From Eremophila alpestris peregrina (Eukaryota > Chordata > Aves > Passeriformes > Alaudidae), in assembly GCA_009792885.1 (NCBI GenBank), contig WMCF01000014.1, positions 11,055,924-11,119,923 of the forward strand: 64,000 nucleotides of DNA, read 5' to 3'. Below, one piece after another: positions 21,943 through 34,830 of this stretch (the stretch's first letter is position 1; the number at the start of each line of letters is the position of its first letter). The position numbers and the translations under genes were made by a program. A model generated the notes under the pieces. The model searched no databases. It worked only from the letters and a program-made list of their open reading frames with translations, and had not been told where the DNA came from.

Positions 21943-23545
21943 TTCACAGAATTATGGAATAGAATCATAACATTTCTTAGGTCAGAAAAGACCTTTAAGA
22001 TCATCAAGTCCAACCATTAACCCAGCACTGCCAAGTCCACCACTAAATCATGTCCTGGAGTGCCACATCCACCTGTGTTTTAAATACCTTCAAGGATTGT
22101 GAGTCAACCACTTTCTTGGTCAGCCTGTTCTAATGCTTGACAACCTCTTTTGTGAAGAAACTTTTCCTAATATCCAATCTAAACCTTCCCTGATGTAACT
22201 CGATGCCATTTCTTCTTGTCTCACTTCAACTCTCACTTGTTACCTGTGAGAAAGGGGAGAGAGACCAATCCCTTCCTGGCTACAGCCTCCTTTGAGGCAG
22301 TTGTAGAAATTGAAAAGGCTTCCCCGAAGCCTCCTTTTCTCCAGACAGAACACCCCAAGCTCCCTCAGCTGCTCCTCATCAGACTTGTGCTCCAGACCCT
22401 TCCACAGCTCCATTGCTCTTCTCTGGATGCCCTCCAGCACCTCAATGCTTTTCTTGGGGTGAGGAGCCCAGAACTGAACACAGGATTTCAGGTGTGGCCT
22501 CACCAATGCCAAGTACAGGGGACAACCACTGCCCTTGTCGTGCTGGCCACACTGTTGCTGAAACAGGCCAGGAACCATTGGCTTTCTTGGCCACTTGGAC
22601 ACACTCTGGCCATTGTTCAGCTGCTGCTGAGCAGCCCCACCAGATCCTTTTCCACTGGGCATCCCCTTTCCATCCTCTCTTCCCCAGCCCTGTGGTATTG
22701 CATGGAGTTGTTCTGACCCAAGTGGAGGATCCGGCAGTTTGCCCTGTTGAACCTCATGCAATTGGCCCCAGCCCCCATTCCAGCCTGTCCAGATGTCCAT
22801 AGAGCCTCCTGCCCTCCAGCAGATCAACACTCCTGCCCAACTTGGTGTTGGCAAGCTGACTGAGGATGCACTCGATCTCCCCATCCAAGTTGTTGATGAG
22901 GATATTAAGCAGGACTGTCCCCAGTGCTGAGCTCTGTGGAGCAGCACTTGTCACCAGCCACCCCAGGATATAACTCTCTTCAACACCACTCTCAGGGTCT
23001 GATCACCTGGTTGTCCTGCCTGTGCCCATGATGGCACTCAGGATGATCAGGTCCATGACCTTTCCCAGCACTGAGGTCAGGCTGACAGGCCTGTGGCTTC
23101 CCAGACCCTCTTTCCAGCACTTTGCATAGCTGGGCATCACATTTGGTAACCTCCAGTCAATGGGACCTCCCCTGTTAGCCAGAACTGATGGTGAATGATG
23201 GAAAGTGGCTCAGTGAGCACTTCTACCAGCACTTCTCCCCTTCCCCTTGGGTGGATCTGGTCTTGCTTTATTGACTTTTCTGCACAGTGTGTTTGTGTGC
23301 GTGTGTGTCTCTAAGTGATGTAACAGATCACTGACCATTTCCCCTGGGATTATGGAGGCTTCATCCTGCTACCAGTCCCTGTCTTCCCACTCAGGGGATT
23401 AGGTACCTGGAAAACAACTGGTGTTACTACTAAAGAAGGCATCAAGTACCTCAGCCTTTATCCTCATCCTTTGCCACTATGTTTCCTGCTGCATCAAAGA
23501 AAGGATGGAGATCCTCCTTAGCCCTCCTTTTGTTCTCAATGTCAG
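21943..23545 (-). mobile_element. CR1 LINE, minus strand, internally deleted
   Basis: The largest transposon in the window. Its 3' end is on the left: reverse complements of the 'attctatgattc' tail and 'gatcttaaaggtc' lie at about 21946-22010. The minus-strand frame 22240-22947 keeps the C-terminal reverse-transcriptase stretch: 'LYLALVRPHLK' from about residue 144, 'LEGIQRRAMELWKGLEHKS' about 170-190 and 'LRELGVFCLEKRRLRG' about 195-210. The first part of that frame is in a shifted frame, showing indels. Upstream coding sequence continues to about 23545, with 'cctcagcctttatcctcatc' near 23449. At about 22985 the sequence jumps from the region before the linker to 'gtctgatcacctggttgtcc', so a few hundred bases of reverse-transcriptase code are missing. 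It is not functional. A CR1-E-like type is suggested from memory. Confidence 0.9.
23284..23311 (+). repeat. GT microsatellite inside CR1
   Basis: A (GT)n-like run with TTT and CG interruptions sits in the CR1 sequence. The source family already has a short 'gtgtgtgtc' here, so this is probably an expansion after insertion. Confidence 0.6.
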
Positions 23546-24230
23546 CAGCAGCCAAGAAGCAACTCCACTGATCATGCACAGACTCATTCCATATTTGTGC
23601 TGTACCCAGGAGCAAAAGCCAGTTTCCATACCTTCTGCTCTCCACGTCAGCCAGTAACCGAAATTACTGATCCATTAATTTCTCCACCAGCACGAGACTG
23701 TGGCAATCCATATGGGTGAGATAAGGTGATTGCTATGGGCTTCCTACATGTGCCTACCTGTTGGACACAGCTGAGACAGTTAACACTGGAAAAACAGAGT
23801 TGGGTGTCTAAATCCAAAACTATTTAGACCAATCCTCCAGATGTACTTCACTGTGCCTGCTCTGACACATTGCAATTTTCTCTGTGTGCGTGTGCTGCTG
23901 TAGGGGTTTGAATATCAAGAGGTACCAGTTTTTGTGTGATGTTCTTCAGAGAGTTTTCCTGATCAAACCAGTTCCTGTCTCTACTCACAGCAACGGCATA
24001 TATTTTGGGAGATGTGGTCTGAACAGCCTAAGCCATGGGGAGAATGGAAGCATGAGACTTTTGGGTAACATTTTCCCAGGGCAATGTTTTCACCACTGGA
24101 GGCCAGAGAAATGTTTACCAGGGAAAACTGAGCACAGCTGATCCTGCCTTGGGGCAAGGCTCTGTACAAGGGTCTCCTGAGCACCATGAAACTCTGGGGT
24201 TTTAAGATTTCTGGATAGAAATAGTTTGAT
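23546..24230. other. Intergenic, nothing recognised
   Basis: Unique DNA; the CR1 match fades into it. The frames at 23421-23657 and 23884-24187 have no recognisable product. Confidence 0.5.
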
Positions 24231-24286
24231 TTGGACTTTGGGGTTTTTTGGGGGTTTTTTTGGGTTTTTTTTTTTTTTTTTTTTTT
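24231..24286 (+). repeat. G/T-rich tract ending in 22 T
   Basis: G-runs of three to five alternate with T-runs and end in 22 consecutive T (24265-24286). It is strand-asymmetric, like the other G/T islands. Confidence 0.9.
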
Positions 24287-25781
24287 GTCAGGTCTTTCCT
24301 CTCAAAGGAAAACTTTGAAAAATTCAATTTTTCTTCGTAAGGAATTTAGTCATAAGTAGACTTCAATTTTTCTAACTGGTGCTGTTTATGAGGGAATCAC
24401 AAATCCCACTACAAGACTAGGGATCGAGTTTATCAATTCCTCTTGTCAGACACGTGGTTTGGCCCCTTTAAGGCTCAGAATGCCATTTAAGGCTCTAGCT
24501 AAGCCGAACTAATCACCTATGACTGCTCAAAGTAGCAGTGTTACTCCTCGCTTACCCCTTTTGTCCCTGGCTATCTGTTCCTTCCCATCTGTTTCTGTCT
24601 GAGCCAGCAGTGAGCCACCTCAGTGGGCTGAACCAGCACCAAGTGCCTCTCTTCTTGCAGTACAGTTATTTCCCTCCCATCTGAGCCTCTTAAAGCAGCT
24701 TGACATGAGGTTAGAACAAAGAAGAGACAACAGCCTGCAGACAGGAGGAATGTGGAGGATGGAGAGTGGGATGCCACTCCATGGACTGCTGTAACATAAA
24801 ATAGAGCACTTCATTAAATCTGTTAGATAAATTGGGCCCTGACCTTTTGGCAAAATCTGCACGTGAAGGTCTCAGTCCCTCAGGGCATAAAGCAAAGCTG
24901 GGGACTATCTTCCCCCAGCCTCACTGAATGCCCACCCATTTATTCCTGGCTCTGGCACAAGCCATAGGGGCAGAGGCAGTTTGGGACTGAAAAAAGTGGT
25001 GTGCTTGTTCTCCTCTGAAGAGTGGCTGTTTTGTAACATGTGGCGTGTCAGTCATGTGAGCCAAATAGCCAAAGGTAAAAGAAATTACCAGTGCTGCTGA
25101 TGGAACTGCATTTATAAAAGAAGTGTGTCTCTGGTTTTTTCATTTTCTTTTCTTTTTTCCCTCGGGGAATGAAAAAAATAAAAAAAGCAGAAAAAAAAGG
25201 AGTAGAAGGAATTTAAATATAAAGCCATGGATACTGTGAAATTTAGCACTCAAAAGTGGTCCCAAAGTTACGATTTCTCCTTCAATGGTAAATTTGCTAT
25301 GTGACACACAAGTAGCATTTGCTATTATTTCCTTGGGTTTTGATGGACAGGTGTGGTTTGGGGTAGATTTGTCATTCCCAACTGTCTTGCTAGAGGAATG
25401 TGTGTGGGCAGATATGTTGCAATGAAAACCAAAGGTCAGTATGCCTATAATATATGTATCCAATACACACCTCTCTACCAAGCCTCCTAGTGAGACAAGG
25501 TTTCATGCAGTTCTCCTGAGTTTACCCAGATAATTCAAGCTAGTATTCTTCTATCACAGTAATTCTTGGAAAGGAGTGTTAGGCAGCAGGCCCCATTTCT
25601 GTTGAATCCAATGCCAAAGCTCCCAGCTCCTTCTATTGTTCCTCTTGTCAGTGGCAAACTTTGGGATCCTGACACAGAAAGAAGAAAAGCACCCAGCTGA
25701 CAGATCCTGCTCGGGGCTGGGAAAGGGGGAGGATGGGGAGGAAAGGTCTTTGAGTCACCTAGTGGTGTTTATCTCTGCTTT
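24287..25781. other. Intergenic DNA
   Basis: No gene recognised. At 25130-25205 a T/C-rich run is followed by 'ccctcgggg' and an A-rich run, giving a loose inverted repeat that yields a low-complexity minus-strand frame (25140-25481). Confidence 0.5.
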
Positions 25782-25826
25782 TTCTTTTTGTATGTTTGTT
25801 TGTGTTTGTGTTTGGTTTTGTTCTTC
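25782..25826 (+). repeat. G/T-rich low-complexity tract
   Basis: TTTGTTTG and TGTGTTTG units for about 45 bases. Confidence 0.8.
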
Positions 25827-28800
25827 TGGTTCAGTGTAACATGAAGGGGGAAGAAGGGAGAAGAGATGGGAAAGCAGTGGAGGGGTATGGGGGTCACAGA
25901 GGCACAGTCACATGCACCATTGTCACCTGCTTGGGGAGGACCTTATCTCACCAGTCCGGGTTCAATTTGACTAATCTATTTTATCTCACCATCTAATCTA
26001 TCTGTTTCTGCTGAGCTATCCATCTGCCTCGTGGTATCGATCCCAACAGTTTTGTAATTGTATTTAGAAAATGCCCTTTCACCCTCCTGGGAAGAGGGGT
26101 CTTGTGTAAAGGCAGATGGGGGGGCAAGGGGTGGAAATAACACACTCCACTGCTCCTGATGACAAAGCCCCTGGCACCTGCTACAAGCCCTCCAGCCATA
26201 CATTTCTTCCTCCTTGAGCAGCCCTTCCTCATCCCCCCAGCTTCAAAGCCCTGGAGACAAACATGCCAGAGGAGCCCAGGGCAGTGTGCAGTGGCAGAAG
26301 GATGACTGCCAGGAGCAAAGCAGAAAATGGAGCAGTCTCCCATTTCCAGCCTTGTTCCAAGCTGAAATATATCTGTTTCCAACAGTTAGCTAGAGAAGGC
26401 TGGAATTGCCAGATCATCTGAGGGAAGAAAAAAGTGAAGGAAGAAGTATGATATATGTGATTTGGAAGGAAAAGACTTTTTATCCCCACACAAAATCAGA
26501 TTTAATCCAGGGATGTGCAGTGACACCTTCCAAGAGTAAACAGATCCTGAGAGAGGCTCAGGAACATCCTCTTGAGTAGATAATCTGCACAGCAACAGAG
26601 CCTCCTCCTGACTGCAGGAACCAGCTGCCACGTGAAGCCCTCAGCAGTTTGCCTCAGTTCTTTCTGTTTGTCCCTATTTAGACAGGAACCCGCTCTCTGC
26701 ATGGGGCTGGGCATTTTATTTAAATCAGTGCATGTAATTTTGAAATCAAAACTTATTTCGGTCCTAAATTTACTTACTTTGACCTCCACACTTTTTAATC
26801 ATAGAAAACACTATATACTGTATAAGTTTCCTGCATGACGAATTGTGCATATGTGTGTGTATGTGTTCATGCCTTTGTATTCTCATTTTCCATTGCTGGA
26901 GTGTATCATGTCTCACCTCTGAGATTTGTGGGGAGAGTAAAGGACACTGGGGTCACAGTGGTCTCTGTTTACAGACTTCTTTCCAACTTCTTCCTAAGCA
27001 GGAAGTGCTTTCTGATTAGCCTCATTTTTTTCACATCAATATAAAGCTTTTATCGTGTATTTGTTGTGCAGGAATAATACGCTAAACTGTGAAGACCTAC
27101 TGCTTCCACTCAGCTATATTTCCCTGTGCAAAGCACAGCAACTTCTGAATTACACGTGGGATAGGGCTAGGGATTGCAGGGAACACTGCAGGCATTGCTG
27201 CACAAAACCCAAGTGTTCCCAGCTCAGAGCACAGAGAAAGGCTGGTTCCCAGGGATGCAGGAGCATCAGGCTGCCTTGTGCAGCAGAGTGTGCTTGCCAC
27301 CCTCTGCTGCTGCTGGTTTCCTGGCAGAGGGAGAGGTTTAATTTGCTGTTTTAGGAGACAGCCTTTGAATACAGGGTGCAGCCAGGCAGGGTCTGTGTGA
27401 GACTCTGCTGAGCCGTGCATTTGTTAGCTCAGGTTCTCAAATACCTCAGCAACTGCAGCAAGGGATCCTGAGCAAGCTAAAAACACTTTTCATTGGCCAT
27501 AACACCTAAAAGCCCCTTTTAAATTCTGGCAAATCCCTTTGCTCATGGAAAGATTATATACACATTAAGTAGCCTGTTACCCCTCTCCTGGCTCTTGTTG
27601 GAGACACAGAAGCTGACATCCAGTGTTGGGGCAGGCATTCTGGCTACAGAGCAGGATTGATCCTGAAGGTACCCCTCTCCAGCCCCATAGGAGAGGGTCA
27701 CATCTCCCCATCTGTTTATGACTTGTTCTGTCCTCAGTTATCTGCCTTTCATTAGCAAGTGTGAAAGTAACATTGCATTTAATAAAAACATTATTCAAAT
27801 ATGCTAGTTGTCTAAAACTGGCATTTATAATGCAATCTCATAAAAGTTATATATCGACAGTGCAACACTTTAAAAGGCCCTTTCTGATTAACAAGGCTCA
27901 ATATAGCTCCCCTGATTCCCCTGGTTGTGTTTTAAGAGAGGGAATAAAATGCTATGGATCTTGAAACAGCTGAAATCATAATTTTCCAATATTATCTGCA
28001 GCCTTGTTGTTCTGAGAAAGCAGAGACTGTGATCAGCAGAACGCCTGCTCCAGAGAGGGGTACAGCTGACAGGGTGGTACAGTGGCCAAATGACACTTTG
28101 GCTGCTCCTGCTTCCATCTGAGCCTCAGGGGCCATGGCAGTGCCAGGTTCCTTCCTGAACTGATTCCATGCACCCACAAATCACACTGCCTTTGCCACCT
28201 CCAAGAAGTTCAGTAAGCAACATGAGATGGGAATTAGTGTTTGCATTCCTGCACCCACGGCAGCTGCTCATTTCTTGATATCTCTCTAGGTGAAAACAGA
28301 TTGGATGAGCTGTATTTTCACCAAAGACCTCCTCTTGCCCCATCTTCTGGCAGTTCAGGCACCAAACAGTGATGTGAGCTCCTCAGGGCACCTAAGTGAA
28401 GCTGAAAATCTCCAAACAGCAGCATACAGTGAAATAACAGATTTACTGGGCAAGTGGAAGAGCAGATACAGGGGAAAAAACTCTATGTGGGCTGGGCAAG
28501 GGAGCTGCTGACATGGACTCTGGGCTCTTGTTAGAGATGATTCTCAATCTGAGTTGCACCCCTGCAGGCCCATCATGGAAAAGTTGATTATTTCTGATTT
28601 TGTTGGTTAGAGGTAGATGACATCCCTTCATCCAAACCACACTCTTCCCTCTGCCACACACAGGAAAAACTGGAAGGAACACAGTAAGTCCTTTCACTGT
28701 CGCAGCCATGGATTTACCTGGAATTTTAATTGCAGAATTTTTTTGTTTTGCTGAAATTAATTTTACTGGTTTGGTTCTCTTACCCTTCATCAGCACATTC

Positions 28801-28879
28801 CATAGGGGCTAGCAGCATATCATCACACTGGCTCACCTGAAGGAAAGCTTTGGAAGAAGGGTACTGAAATACAGAGAGC
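25827..28879. other. Intergenic DNA, nothing recognised
   Basis: About 3 kb with several short frames (25993-26382 minus, 26502-26789 minus, 27055-27354 plus, 28443-28796 minus), none with a recognisable domain or coherent exon context. A short TG-rich patch lies at 26847-26862. No transposon was recognised. Confidence 0.5.
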
Positions 28880-29093
28880 AGCGTCTGCTCTTTTACTTAG
28901 GCAATAAATCTACTGCTTTATTATTGCTGTTGGGAAACTCGGAGCCAAATTCTTTGCTAGCAAAACATTGGCTTCGGTGGAGTTCAGCCAGCAGAGAGTT
29001 TGGCTTCCTGTTTTTGTTCCAAATCGAAGACTACGCTCGGCCCAATTGTTGTCGTTGTTTTGCTAGTTAGCTGTTTTAATTTAAAATAATTAT
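28880..29093. promoter_or_regulatory. Candidate conserved noncoding element
   Basis: A complex block with unusual scattered CpGs ('actcggagcc', 'cttcggtgg', 'atcgaagactacgctcggcc' near 29024) in otherwise AT-rich DNA, followed by 'aaaataattatg'. CpGs retained outside an island can indicate selection or low methylation. Conservation is not tested. Confidence 0.35.
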
Positions 29094-29151
29094 GTGTTGT
29101 GGGTTGGTTGGAGTTTGTTGTTGTTTTTTGTTTGGTTGGTTTTTTTTTTTG
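29094..29151 (+). repeat. G/T-rich low-complexity tract
   Basis: GGTTGGTTGG, TTGTTGTTG and T-run units. The minus reading gives a spurious K/Q/T-rich frame at 28984-29166. Confidence 0.9.
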
Positions 29152-30269
29152 TAATTTCTTCTTCACGCATCACTCTATTTGTAGCAGTTGGAAACAAAAA
29201 AAAAAAAAGGATGGTATTGCTACATATCCCCTGCTTTGTTCAGGAGTTATGAAATCCAAGGTCTCATCCAAAGGGAAGGCTTAGCCCAGGCTGAGCACAT
29301 CTTGGCATGACCTGCTGCCCAGGTAAGTGGCCACATTACCAGCCCAGGGATGAGTCTGCAGCTGGTCCTTTCAGGACACCCTGAGAATCAGCTGGGTTTT
29401 CTAGTGCCATGGCACTCCCCCAGAAACCCTCCTCTCAGCCCCCCAAAGAGTGGCAGAAATGTAACTCATGACTTGCCAGGGCAAGCCCTATCCCTCAGGT
29501 ACCTGGCATTAAGACACTAAAGATGTTTGCTCCAGGTGCTGTTATTAACTTGCTCCATTCAGGGGCTGGCACCTGAGGGTCCCAGCTTAGTTGGGGCCTG
29601 TAGCTATTCCTGCAGTACAAATGTTATTTATACAGTGCAATTAAGCAGAGGTTGGAGGTAAACTGCTGCCAGCACTGGGTTAGGCACCAGAGAGAAAGGA
29701 CATCTTGTGAGACATTTTTGAGAACAAAAAAGCACAAAATTTTAAAGTCCTGTTAAACAAAGAGACAGCTTTTGCAGAAAGGTTAAGCAAAACAAACAGC
29801 AAACAATTTGTTTGGAGAAGTAGCAATCTTGTGAGCAAGCTAAACCTAAATGTAAGCCAGAGACAGGAGCATAGCCATCTTGTCTTGTCTGTGTGCTCCC
29901 AGCCAGCTGCAGGCTGCCTTATTCCTAATCTTTGTATGACAGGCTTTGGGAAAACAACTTGCTGTGTTTTAGTACCCCAAAATCAATGTAGTCACCACTC
30001 TGTAAATGCATGTCAGAGAAGGACTAAAGCAAATGCTCATAAACATCACACCCTGCTGTTCATGCTGTTCATACATTCTTCATCATACTCGGGTCTGGAT
30101 TCCCCCGAGGATTTCCACATTCATCCCACCCAGAAAAAGGACTCAGGAGCATACTTTGAGGTCCTGAGCACCAGCCAAACTTCTGGGTTCCTCCATCTTC
30201 CTGTCTTTTGAAACAAGCAAAACAGCTGGAATCCCATGTCACAGGCCATGTGAACTTTAGAAGTATGTT
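29152..30269. other. Intergenic; possible noncoding exon
   Basis: No gene recognised. An A-run of 12 to 13 lies near 29196-29208. A pyrimidine-rich acceptor-like stretch ends at 29241 ('ctgctttgttcag') and a full-consensus donor CAG/GTAAGT lies at 29320-29328. The 81 bases between have in-frame stops in the frames checked and could at most be a noncoding exon. Confidence 0.4.
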
Positions 30270-30620
30270 TTCACTGGTACAGCATTGATTTTACTAGGAT
30301 CAATGTAAATATTACATTAGCTTGCAACTGCTAATTATATCAGCATAAACTTAATTTATAGTGATGATCACAGTCCTAATGCTGCGCTGCTGCCAACCCT
30401 CACAACTGATGCTTTGAGACATCATGTAAACCCAGCCATTAGCAATCAAGTAAATGCTCCCATTACACATCACTGATACTGGCTAAAGAACTTTTTAATT
30501 GACTTCTTAGGATTTATGACAGATGATGCAGACTGTGTGTTTAAGTTCAGGATTCTTTTTCATGTTTTATAACTGCTGCTGCTTAGATAGATCCTGGTCT
30601 TAGAGTAAATAGTGTAACAT
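30270..30620. promoter_or_regulatory. Candidate conserved noncoding element
   Basis: AT-rich, complex block with 'tgctaattatatcagc' near 30329, 'ttaatttatagtgatgatca' near 30351, 'ccattagcaatcaag' near 30436 and 'tttttaattgac' near 30491, and no repeat similarity or long frame. Enhancer-like texture; inference only. Confidence 0.4.
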
Positions 30621-31123
30621 TATGTGCTTGAAATTGAAAAGACTGAGTTTGTTTCACTTAGAAAGAAGACAAAAAAGAGGGCTCAAGAGAAAACTCTGTG
30701 AAGGAAGGAACAGTACAGAAAAAGTTAAATGAGAACATCTCTTCCCCATCTGCTAAAATAAAACTACTGAAACAGTCTTTGAAATGAAAAGGTGGTAAAT
30801 TCAAAAACAGTAAAAGGGTTTTTCCCCATAAACAGAAAAGTGATAATTTGGTCACTTGAGAAATCACTAAGGTCAGTAATTCACAACTTTCAGATAGGGA
30901 TTGCACATTTATATGTAAAAGACTATCAAGAGAGGTTATACTTAAAGCTCATGCTCCCAGGCAGGAATGTAAAGCTTTAGGATCCTGTGGCTTAAACTGC
31001 TCTCTAACAAGCCTGGAGTCAGGCAGACATCTTCACAGAGGCTGGATTAGACAATAAGTGTTTTCTTATCCCTTTCCACTGAAGCATCCAGCAACAGCCA
31101 TAAGGAGAATTAAAGATGGAAAG
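30621..31123. other. Intergenic, nothing recognised
   Basis: AT-rich unique DNA. Confidence 0.55.
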
Positions 31124-31238
31124 CACACCACCAAACCAAAAAAAAAACCAAAAACACCAACCCCCCCCCCCAAAAAAAAAAACACACAAAAAACACACAC
31201 AAAAAACCCCAACACACATAACAAACAAACAAACCAAA
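31124..31238 (+). repeat. C/A-rich tract with an 11-C run
   Basis: About 115 bases nearly lacking G and T: CCAAA units, a run of 11 C (31161-31171), an A-run, ACACAC and CAAAC units. It is the purest of the C/A islands. Confidence 0.9.
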
Positions 31239-33259
31239 TGGCTTTTAGCCCTGGAAGATTTTAGGCTTGTGATAAGGTACTGAAATTTCAGATGCTCCAG
31301 CACTGACAGAAAGCTTACTGTATGGGGGATTTTCAGTGCCCCTGTCTGCAAAAAAAACTCCCAGAGGTATCTGTGAAATAGGGTTATTGAGTTGCACAGA
31401 GACTATGGCTGTGAGCCAGGAGGCAAATTATTGTAATAAACTCAGGATCTGAAGGCTAGGGGACAGTAAAATAGTGTCTAGGTTTCTGGGGGTTAGAGGC
31501 AGCACTGAGGAGTGGATAGAGAAGGGAAAAAATCACACAGGGTGAGATGAACGGCATGTTTTATTTCCCTGATAAATCACAGTGACAAAGTTTTACACCT
31601 TTGAGCAGCACTTGGAACACAAAGTACCTGCATAGTCATGCACCAAACTGATAAATCTTTCTGTTTAATAATAAGTATTTTTATGTCTCTCTCTATATAT
31701 ATGTGTGTATGCTTATTTAGAAAATTCATATGTTTATACATACATAAATACCTATATTAATTATGTGTATAGGTGTTGTTTATGTGCCCATAGCTTCCAT
31801 GATGCATATTCATCACATCAAAAAGTAGCTCATTCTGCCTAGGCTAGAGGTTTAAAATGATACTTAAATACATTTTTTGAAAGCACACTTTCCTAGATAA
31901 GATATATCCATAGCTGTAAATATAGGGACATTTTTCAAAGGAAAAATCTCCAAACAAACCAGTGAGCATAAGCTCAGCAGGTTTTAGTAACTGCAGGTGA
32001 CATTTCTAAATGTCGTCTGTACTCTGAAGCAGTGGAGCAGAGGTAGGTAACATCTCCCTGTAAGAGGAGTACAGGGGAAGGACTCTGTCCCCACCTGGGA
32101 TCATGGCTTTCCTTTTTTTATAAAGGGGTATTACAAAATGTACCCTTAAAAAAGAAGCAATGAATATGAAAGCATCCTTGCTGAGCCCTTTCAGATTAGC
32201 ATAAATCCAGATTCCCTGAGAAGATGTATGTCACTATTTATAGGATGTTTATTAATCTGTATTTATCTTTGTCAAGGATTCCGCTAAACATGGCTTCAAC
32301 TACAATTGAAGATTCAGAGGAATTGATTAGAAATGTATCCAAATGCAGCTGTTCACTTTGCCTGGTTTTGTCTGCATCCCTGTCACACAGAACAGTCTGT
32401 GTGCTAAATGGCAGCTGGATCTCGAGATGATTCTGTTTTGGCAGATTTTCACGAGGGTTTCTGTGTTTTGCCTACCTGATTTGCCGTCTGTTGAATCTGA
32501 TGACATTTGTTAGCCTGCAGCTGGGGGAATTTTAAAAAGTTCATGCAGCAAGTACATGTGGATCTGTGAGTATTCTGTGCTTGGGTATAGAGCTGAAGAT
32601 TGCTGCCATGGATAGAACAGACCCAAAAATACAATAATTCTCTTCATAGCAGGATGAAATTTCTGCTTTGATTATCTGATTTCTAGATTCCATCACCTTC
32701 TGCCTTTTAGGTCTAAAAACCCTCTCCCGGCAAAAAAAAAATTCAGAGAAGATGGAATTAATCATTGTAACAAAGCACAGTGAGCAACAAAGGGGTTTTA
32801 ACTACTTCCAACTAAGTTCAGCAATGTTCAACAGCCCATTTAATGGCACAAGACATTTGCCATCATAGAGGATTTCCTGTTCTGCAGACATAAATCCCTG
32901 CTTGCATGCAAAGCAACAGGCTAAAAACTCTTCAGATCATTTTGCATTAAGCCCATGCTGGCAAGTGTGTTGGAAGTGTCATGAGCACAAAGACTAAGAC
33001 AGTTTAGAAGAAAATATTTTTGGCCTACAACCTCGCAGTTTTGTGCAGCTTGAAGGTTTTCTCCTGGAAAGAATAGTGGTAGCCATATTTTGATAAGCTT
33101 GAAAGGGATTCACCATTCACCTTTTCATCATCTTTGTGTTCTTCACTCAGCCTAGTGTCCTTCCTAAAAGCTAAAGCTACAAAATTGTGTCTCATCCCCT
33201 AGTTGTGCCCATTGCTTGGATAAGAAAGAGTAATGGACATAAATGTCCCTCCTGCTAGG
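31239..33259. other. AT-rich intergenic DNA
   Basis: No gene or transposon. A TC/TA/TG microsatellite patch lies at 31686-31710. The frames at 32224-32765 match no family. Confidence 0.55.
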
Positions 33260-33650
33260 CAGCCACTTCAGAGTAATTTTGGCTTCAGATTTACTCTATG
33301 CAACCAAATTATTAAATTATGACTGAGACATTCTGTTGCAAGACAGAGCAGCACCCTCAAGGCTTCAGGCTGATACATTTACCATAGAAACGCTGAGAGA
33401 GAAAAATATTTGTTTCATTAAAATTAAGACTGTTTTTCACCATGACATAACCTTAAAATGGTTACGAGAAATTTTCTCATTCAAATAGAATAATTTAAGA
33501 ACAGTTAGTTCCACAGCATGACGCACCCCACAATATTGTGCCAAATTACAGGTTAAGCAATTGAAATGGCTTAAAAAGGCTTTAATGTAAAGATTAATTC
33601 CTGACTTTCCTTGTCTTCATTCAGAAGCTCTGAAAGGTTACAGCTGGGTC
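33260..33650. promoter_or_regulatory. Candidate conserved noncoding element
   Basis: Complex AT-rich block with 'ccaaattattaaattatgac' near 33304, 'gaataatttaag' near 33489, 'catgacgcaccccac' near 33518 and 'aagattaattcc' near 33591. No repeat similarity and no long frame. Inference from texture. Confidence 0.35.
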
Positions 33651-34349
33651 TAACAAAGCCCTTAGATGCAGGATAATACAAATGAAATATAATGGCTAAG
33701 ATAGTGTGATAAGAATATACTGTCCCAAAACTGGCTTCTTTTTTTTTAACCTACAAAAATTGAATTGAACTGCAATTGAATTGATCTTGGAATTAAAAAG
33801 ATAAATTTGAAAGTGTTCAGTGGACCTGCAGCCCAGTGTGAGAGGGAAGTATTTTAATATTCATAAGGAAACACTGAAAGCAGAGTCTAAAAATTTCAAA
33901 GCCTTTCTCTTTTCACCCAACAGCGATCCTTATGCTCACTGAATCTGGAGGAAGAGTGGGTTCTCCTAAGGCTTTCAGGGCAGTGATTGTGGTGCTGTTC
34001 TGATATTAAACGAACCGTCCCACAATTTAACAGATTCATAAGGAATTCTCACGGGAGAGGATCTGAGGGCTGTGGGATGATGAGCACTAAAAGACGATAG
34101 GAGAGGCACTCACTCGTGCAGCCTCACCAGATGGGTGAGTACGTGAGATAGAGGGCAGCTGAGGTTGGCTACTCCTCCTTCTCTCCTGCTGTTTTTACTG
34201 ACCTAAAGTTCCTCTGAGCAATAAAGAGGCTGAAAGCCTGGAAATGAGCTGGGGATCAGCAGCACCATGTGATCTGTCAGTTCCTCAGTGAAAGGCCTGC
34301 AGACCATGGCTTAGGATTTGCAAGGGAACTGAAGGAAAAGGAGGCCAAA
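33651..34349. other. Intergenic, nothing recognised
   Basis: Unique DNA with no supported feature. Confidence 0.5.
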
Positions 34350-34830
34350 ACTTGGATTATACAAAAAACCCCTTGCATTGCTTTCAAGAATTCAGTTTAA
34401 CACGGATCTCTTTAAAACGGTGCAAACACCTTAATTACGTGTACATAAACTAATTTAATCCTTTGCTGAAAGCACTTTACAGTGATTGGTCAATGCTAGC
34501 TAAAAGCAGTGTGTGTAAGGATTACACTGGTTTAAATGTCTACAATACAGGTGTGCACTGATTTACTGACATTGATTTGATACAGATTTGATTATGTAAA
34601 TGCAACATTCCCTAATCTCATTGGTTTATTGATATGGTAGTTAATTAAGCAGGAAAGGCATGTAGAAAGAAGGATCCTGTTTTAGAGTACAAAAGGGTTA
34701 ATGAATAATTTAGTATGTTTGTTCTGTTTATAGATATTTGCTAAAAACACTGACTATTTTGATTTTATATCCCCCCTTTTTTTACAAATCTAATTATTTT
34801 CATGCCAATTAGATTACGCCAGCATTAGGG
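34350..34830. promoter_or_regulatory. Candidate conserved noncoding element, homeodomain-core cluster
   Basis: A block dense in homeodomain-type cores ('ccttaattacg' near 34430, 'gtagttaattaagc' near 34638, 'tctaattattttc' near 34789, 'caattagatta' near 34806), with an inverted CCAAT ('gattggtcaatg') near 34485. No long frame and no transposon. By texture this is the strongest enhancer candidate in the window. Confidence 0.4.

Noticed and set aside
22240..22947. Open frame of 235 codons as a gene
   Set aside because: Its C-terminal half is CR1 reverse-transcriptase remnant and its N-terminal half is CR1 sequence in a shifted frame.
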